DNA of 16,048 nucleotides, from contig JADFHU010000034.1 in assembly GCA_022567055.1 (NCBI GenBank), forward strand, positions 1 through 16,048, written 5' to 3'. Below the pieces are notes generated by a model. The model worked only from the letters and a program-made list of their open reading frames with translations, was not told where the DNA came from and searched no databases. Shown in pieces: positions 13,959 to 16,048 of the stretch; the stretch's first letter is position 1, and every line of letters begins with the position of its first letter. The stretch is from Planctomycetota bacterium. GTDB taxonomy: Bacteria > Planctomycetota > Phycisphaerae > Sedimentisphaerales > Anaerobacaceae. The position numbers were made by a program, and so were the translations under genes.

Positions 13959-16048
13959 TTAGCGTCGTGGGGAATCCGTGGCGTCGGGCGCTGGTGCCTC
14001 GGCCTGTGGGGTCTCTTCTTCGTCCTCGACTGTATCCAGGACGTCGGCCCACTGGAACTTGTCGCCGATGCCGCGGACGTAGTAATCCATCCAAGCCATC
14101 TCGCTGACGGATTTGACCAGGCGGTTGCGCGGATCGGGTATGCTGTGGCTCTGTCCGGGATACATGAACAGCTCCGTCGGGACGCCGAGCTTTTTGAGCG
14201 CCATATGGAGCTCTACCGATTGCGGACTGGGGACGCGGCGGTCTCCTTCGACCACGTGTACCATCGTCGGTGTCTTGGCGTTCTTGATGTATTTCAACGG
14301 CGATTGGTTCCAATAGGGGTCGAAGTTCTCGTAGAGGAAATCGTCGCCGATGTAAAACTGCCGGTTTCGCTGCACGTCGCTTTGCGCGTACATCGAGATC
14401 CAGTTCATGGTCCCGGCACCCGAGCTAATCGCTTTGAAGCGGTCGGTGTGCGTGAGGATCCAATTGGACCAATGCCCCCCGGCGCTCCACCCGAGCGCGC
14501 CCATGCGGTCGCCGTCAGCGATGCCCGCTTCGATCAGATGATCGACACCCGTCATGATGTCGTCGAAGCCCAGGGTGAAGTAGTCGCCGACGATGTCGGT
14601 CCGATGGGCGTTTCCGTAGTTCCTCGAGCCGCGATAGTTCGGTCTGAAAACGGCGTATCCGGCGCCGGCGTAGACTTGCGCGCCGTACCCTCCGTTGAAG
14701 CGCAGGACATCGGCGGACGCGGGGCCTCCATGGATCGCCACGATCAGTGGATAGCGCGTTCCCTCGCGATATCCGACGGGCTTGACGAGTATGCCTCCGG
14801 CCAGCTTTCCGTCGGTGGAGCGCCATTCGATTTCAGATTCCTCTCCGAGTGCCATCTCGCGAACCTGTGGGTTGGCGTCGACGAGCTGGGTCCAGGCCGT
14901 TCGATCCGCGACTTGCCCCTCATCCGATACGGTGAAGACCGTCGGTGGTGTCTGGGGGTCCGAATAGCTGATGAGGATCCTGCCGGAGTCGTCGTCGCGC
15001 CGCACGTTCACCGCGGCCCGCTCCTCGGTCACTTGCCGAACCTTGCCTGATTGGAGGTCGAGCGCGTGAAGCTGCGTGGTGACGCGCACGCCGGCGTTGA
15101 AGTAAAGGGTGTTCCCGTCCTCCGACCAAAAACCGACGCGGAGGCTTCCATCGAAAGCCTGACCGAGCTTGCGAAACGGCGCGCCGCGCTTCGCCGCCTG
15201 CCGGAGGTAGATGCGATTCTCTGTCATCGTGTACCGCGTCATATCGTCCGGGGCGGAGAACACCACCCAGCGACCATCGGGTGAAATCGAAAGCCCACTC
15301 TCGCCGACTTCATAGTTCTCGGCGAGGCGCTCTATGTGACCGGTAGCCACCTCCAGGAGAAACGGGTCCGCGTAGAGACGCGCACCGCTGATGTTGCGCT
15401 CATACCGTTTGGCGGACCCGCCGGTGAAGGTCACCCAGCGCCCATCCTTCGAGACCTCGAAGGAAGACACGCTGAGAGTGGGGTCGTCGGTCAGCCGCTT
15501 CGTCTCCCGTGGCTCCAACATGAGCCGCCAGAGGTTGAGACTGGAAGTTTCCAGGTTCTTGATGTCGACAGTGAACCCCTTTTTGCGCCGCTTGGCCTCG
15601 TTTGGGTCGTGGGCCTCCGCGCGAGTGAAGTAAATACTCTGACTGTCCGGAGCCCATTCCCAGTCTTCGACGCCCGAGGACCCATCCGTCAACTGTTCGG
15701 GTTTTGCTGAAAAGAGGCCGTCGATGGGGAGACGGTGGAGTTGCTCCTGACCTTTCTCTCCGCTGCGATAGGCGAGCCAACGGCCGTCGCGGCTGAAGGC
15801 AAAATCCGAAACGCCTTCTTTCGCATCGGTCAGCCGGCGCGCCTCACCGCCGTCGGGCCGCATCGAATACAGCTGTTTCTGCTTCTTCTCGTCGGCGTCC
15901 CGGTTCGAGGTAAATATAAAGAAGCTTCCATCGCGTGCCCATGCCGGCGACGACTCGTCCTCGTTAGGCGTAAAAGTCATGGGACGGCTCGAAGCCATCC
16001 CTTGCTCCATCGAGACGAGATGAATATCGCTGTGTCGTTTGCCCTCTT
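13959..16048 (-). CDS. S9-family prolyl-oligopeptidase-like serine peptidase, 5' end beyond the window
   Basis: This acyl-aminoacyl/dipeptidyl-peptidase-like hydrolase is truncated by the right edge. The first in-frame Met is at 16010, but twelve more codons upstream (GKRHSDIHLVS...) stay open and continue the beta-propeller pattern, so the true start lies outside. The N-terminal part (Met-16010 residues about 1-350) has repeated TolB/DPP-like propeller blades ('SSPAWARDGSFFIFTSNRD', 'SDFAFSRDGRWLAYRS', 'GLSISPDGRWVVFSAPDD'). The C-terminal alpha/beta-hydrolase domain has the triad S509 (GWSAGG), D590 (VEGDRRVP) and H622 (GQSHSI). It ends in an acidic, proline-rich tail (DTVEDEEETPQAEAPAP). 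Its G+C is clearly higher than that of the neighbouring minus-strand genes. Long open frames on the opposite strand here reflect that composition. The exact peptidase specificity is not determinable. Confidence 0.9.
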   Translation of the reverse strand, partial: EGKRHSDIHLVSMEQGMASSRPMTFTPNEDESSPAWARDGSFFIFTSNRDADEKKQKQLYSMRPDGGEARRLTDAKEGVSDFAFSRDGRWLAYRSGEKGQEQLHRLPIDGLFSAKPEQLTDGSSGVEDWEWAPDSQSIYFTRAEAHDPNEAKRRKKGFTVDIKNLETSSLNLWRLMLEPRETKRLTDDPTLSVSSFEVSKDGRWVTFTGGSAKRYERNISGARLYADPFLLEVATGHIERLAENYEVGESGLSISPDGRWVVFSAPDDMTRYTMTENRIYLRQAAKRGAPFRKLGQAFDGSLRVGFWSEDGNTLYFNAGVRVTTQLHALDLQSGKVRQVTEERAAVNVRRDDDSGRILISYSDPQTPPTVFTVSDEGQVADRTAWTQLVDANPQVREMALGEESEIEWRSTDGKLAGGILVKPVGYREGTRYPLIVAIHGGPASADVLRFNGGYGAQVYAGAGYAVFRPNYRGSRNYGNAHRTDIVGDYFTLGFDDIMTGVDHLIEAGIADGDRMGALGWSAGGHWSNWILTHTDRFKAISSGAGTMNWISMYAQSDVQRNRQFYIGDDFLYENFDPYWNQSPLKYIKNAKTPTMVHVVEGDRRVPSPQSVELHMALKKLGVPTELFMYPGQSHSIPDPRNRLVKSVSEMAWMDYYVRGIGDKFQWADVLDTVEDEEETPQAEAPAPDATDSPRR

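Noticed and set aside
14145..15050. A 301-codon open frame on the plus strand opposite the S9 peptidase gene
   Set aside because: It is a shadow of the G+C-rich S9 coding strand, has no recognisable domain and lies entirely inside a gene with an intact catalytic triad.

Overview
This looks like a piece of a Gram-negative chromosome, most likely from the Planctomycetota or a related PVC-type lineage. The strongest indicator is a 1003-residue exported protein (10904-13915, minus) that joins a sugar-dehydrogenase-like propeller, HEAT-like repeats and a C-terminal CxxCH haem domain. That architecture is typical of planctomycetes and verrucomicrobia. Lineage is inferred from gene types only. No rRNA, tRNA, CRISPR array, transposase or phage gene was seen.

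Left part (1-1935, minus strand): a YtrA-type GntR repressor, an ABC ATPase and the start of an ABC-2 permease that runs off the left edge. They form one operon read from a clear promoter at 1906-1935. That promoter overlaps a palindromic probable operator and lies so close to the gntR ATG that the mRNA is probably leaderless. An exact 18-bp inverted repeat brackets the gntR/ABC gap.

Centre (2155-9859, plus strand): a secreted phosphodiesterase of the GDPD/PI-PLC-like superfamily, then a myo-inositol catabolic cluster in the order iolB, iolC, iolD, SLC5-type Na+/solute symporter, iolG. The symporter would import inositol. IolG oxidises it to scyllo-inosose. After the missing dehydratase step (IolE), IolD opens the ring, IolB isomerises 5-deoxy-glucuronate and IolC phosphorylates the product. 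iolE, iolJ and iolA are not in the window. The iolC-iolD gap holds a roughly 109-bp nested imperfect palindrome. It is preceded by a second copy of the iolC leader sequence.

Right part (9930-16048, minus strand): an exported Tat/lipoprotein-type amidohydrolase 26 bp downstream of the large haem protein, apparently one operon, and upstream of these an S9-family prolyl-oligopeptidase-like peptidase that runs off the right edge. The S9 gene is visibly richer in G+C (60-73% in two lines counted) than the haem-protein gene (about 47% in two lines counted), so composition changes near 13,920-13,960. The iol genes and the minus-strand genes converge around 9860-9929, where no strong terminator is visible.
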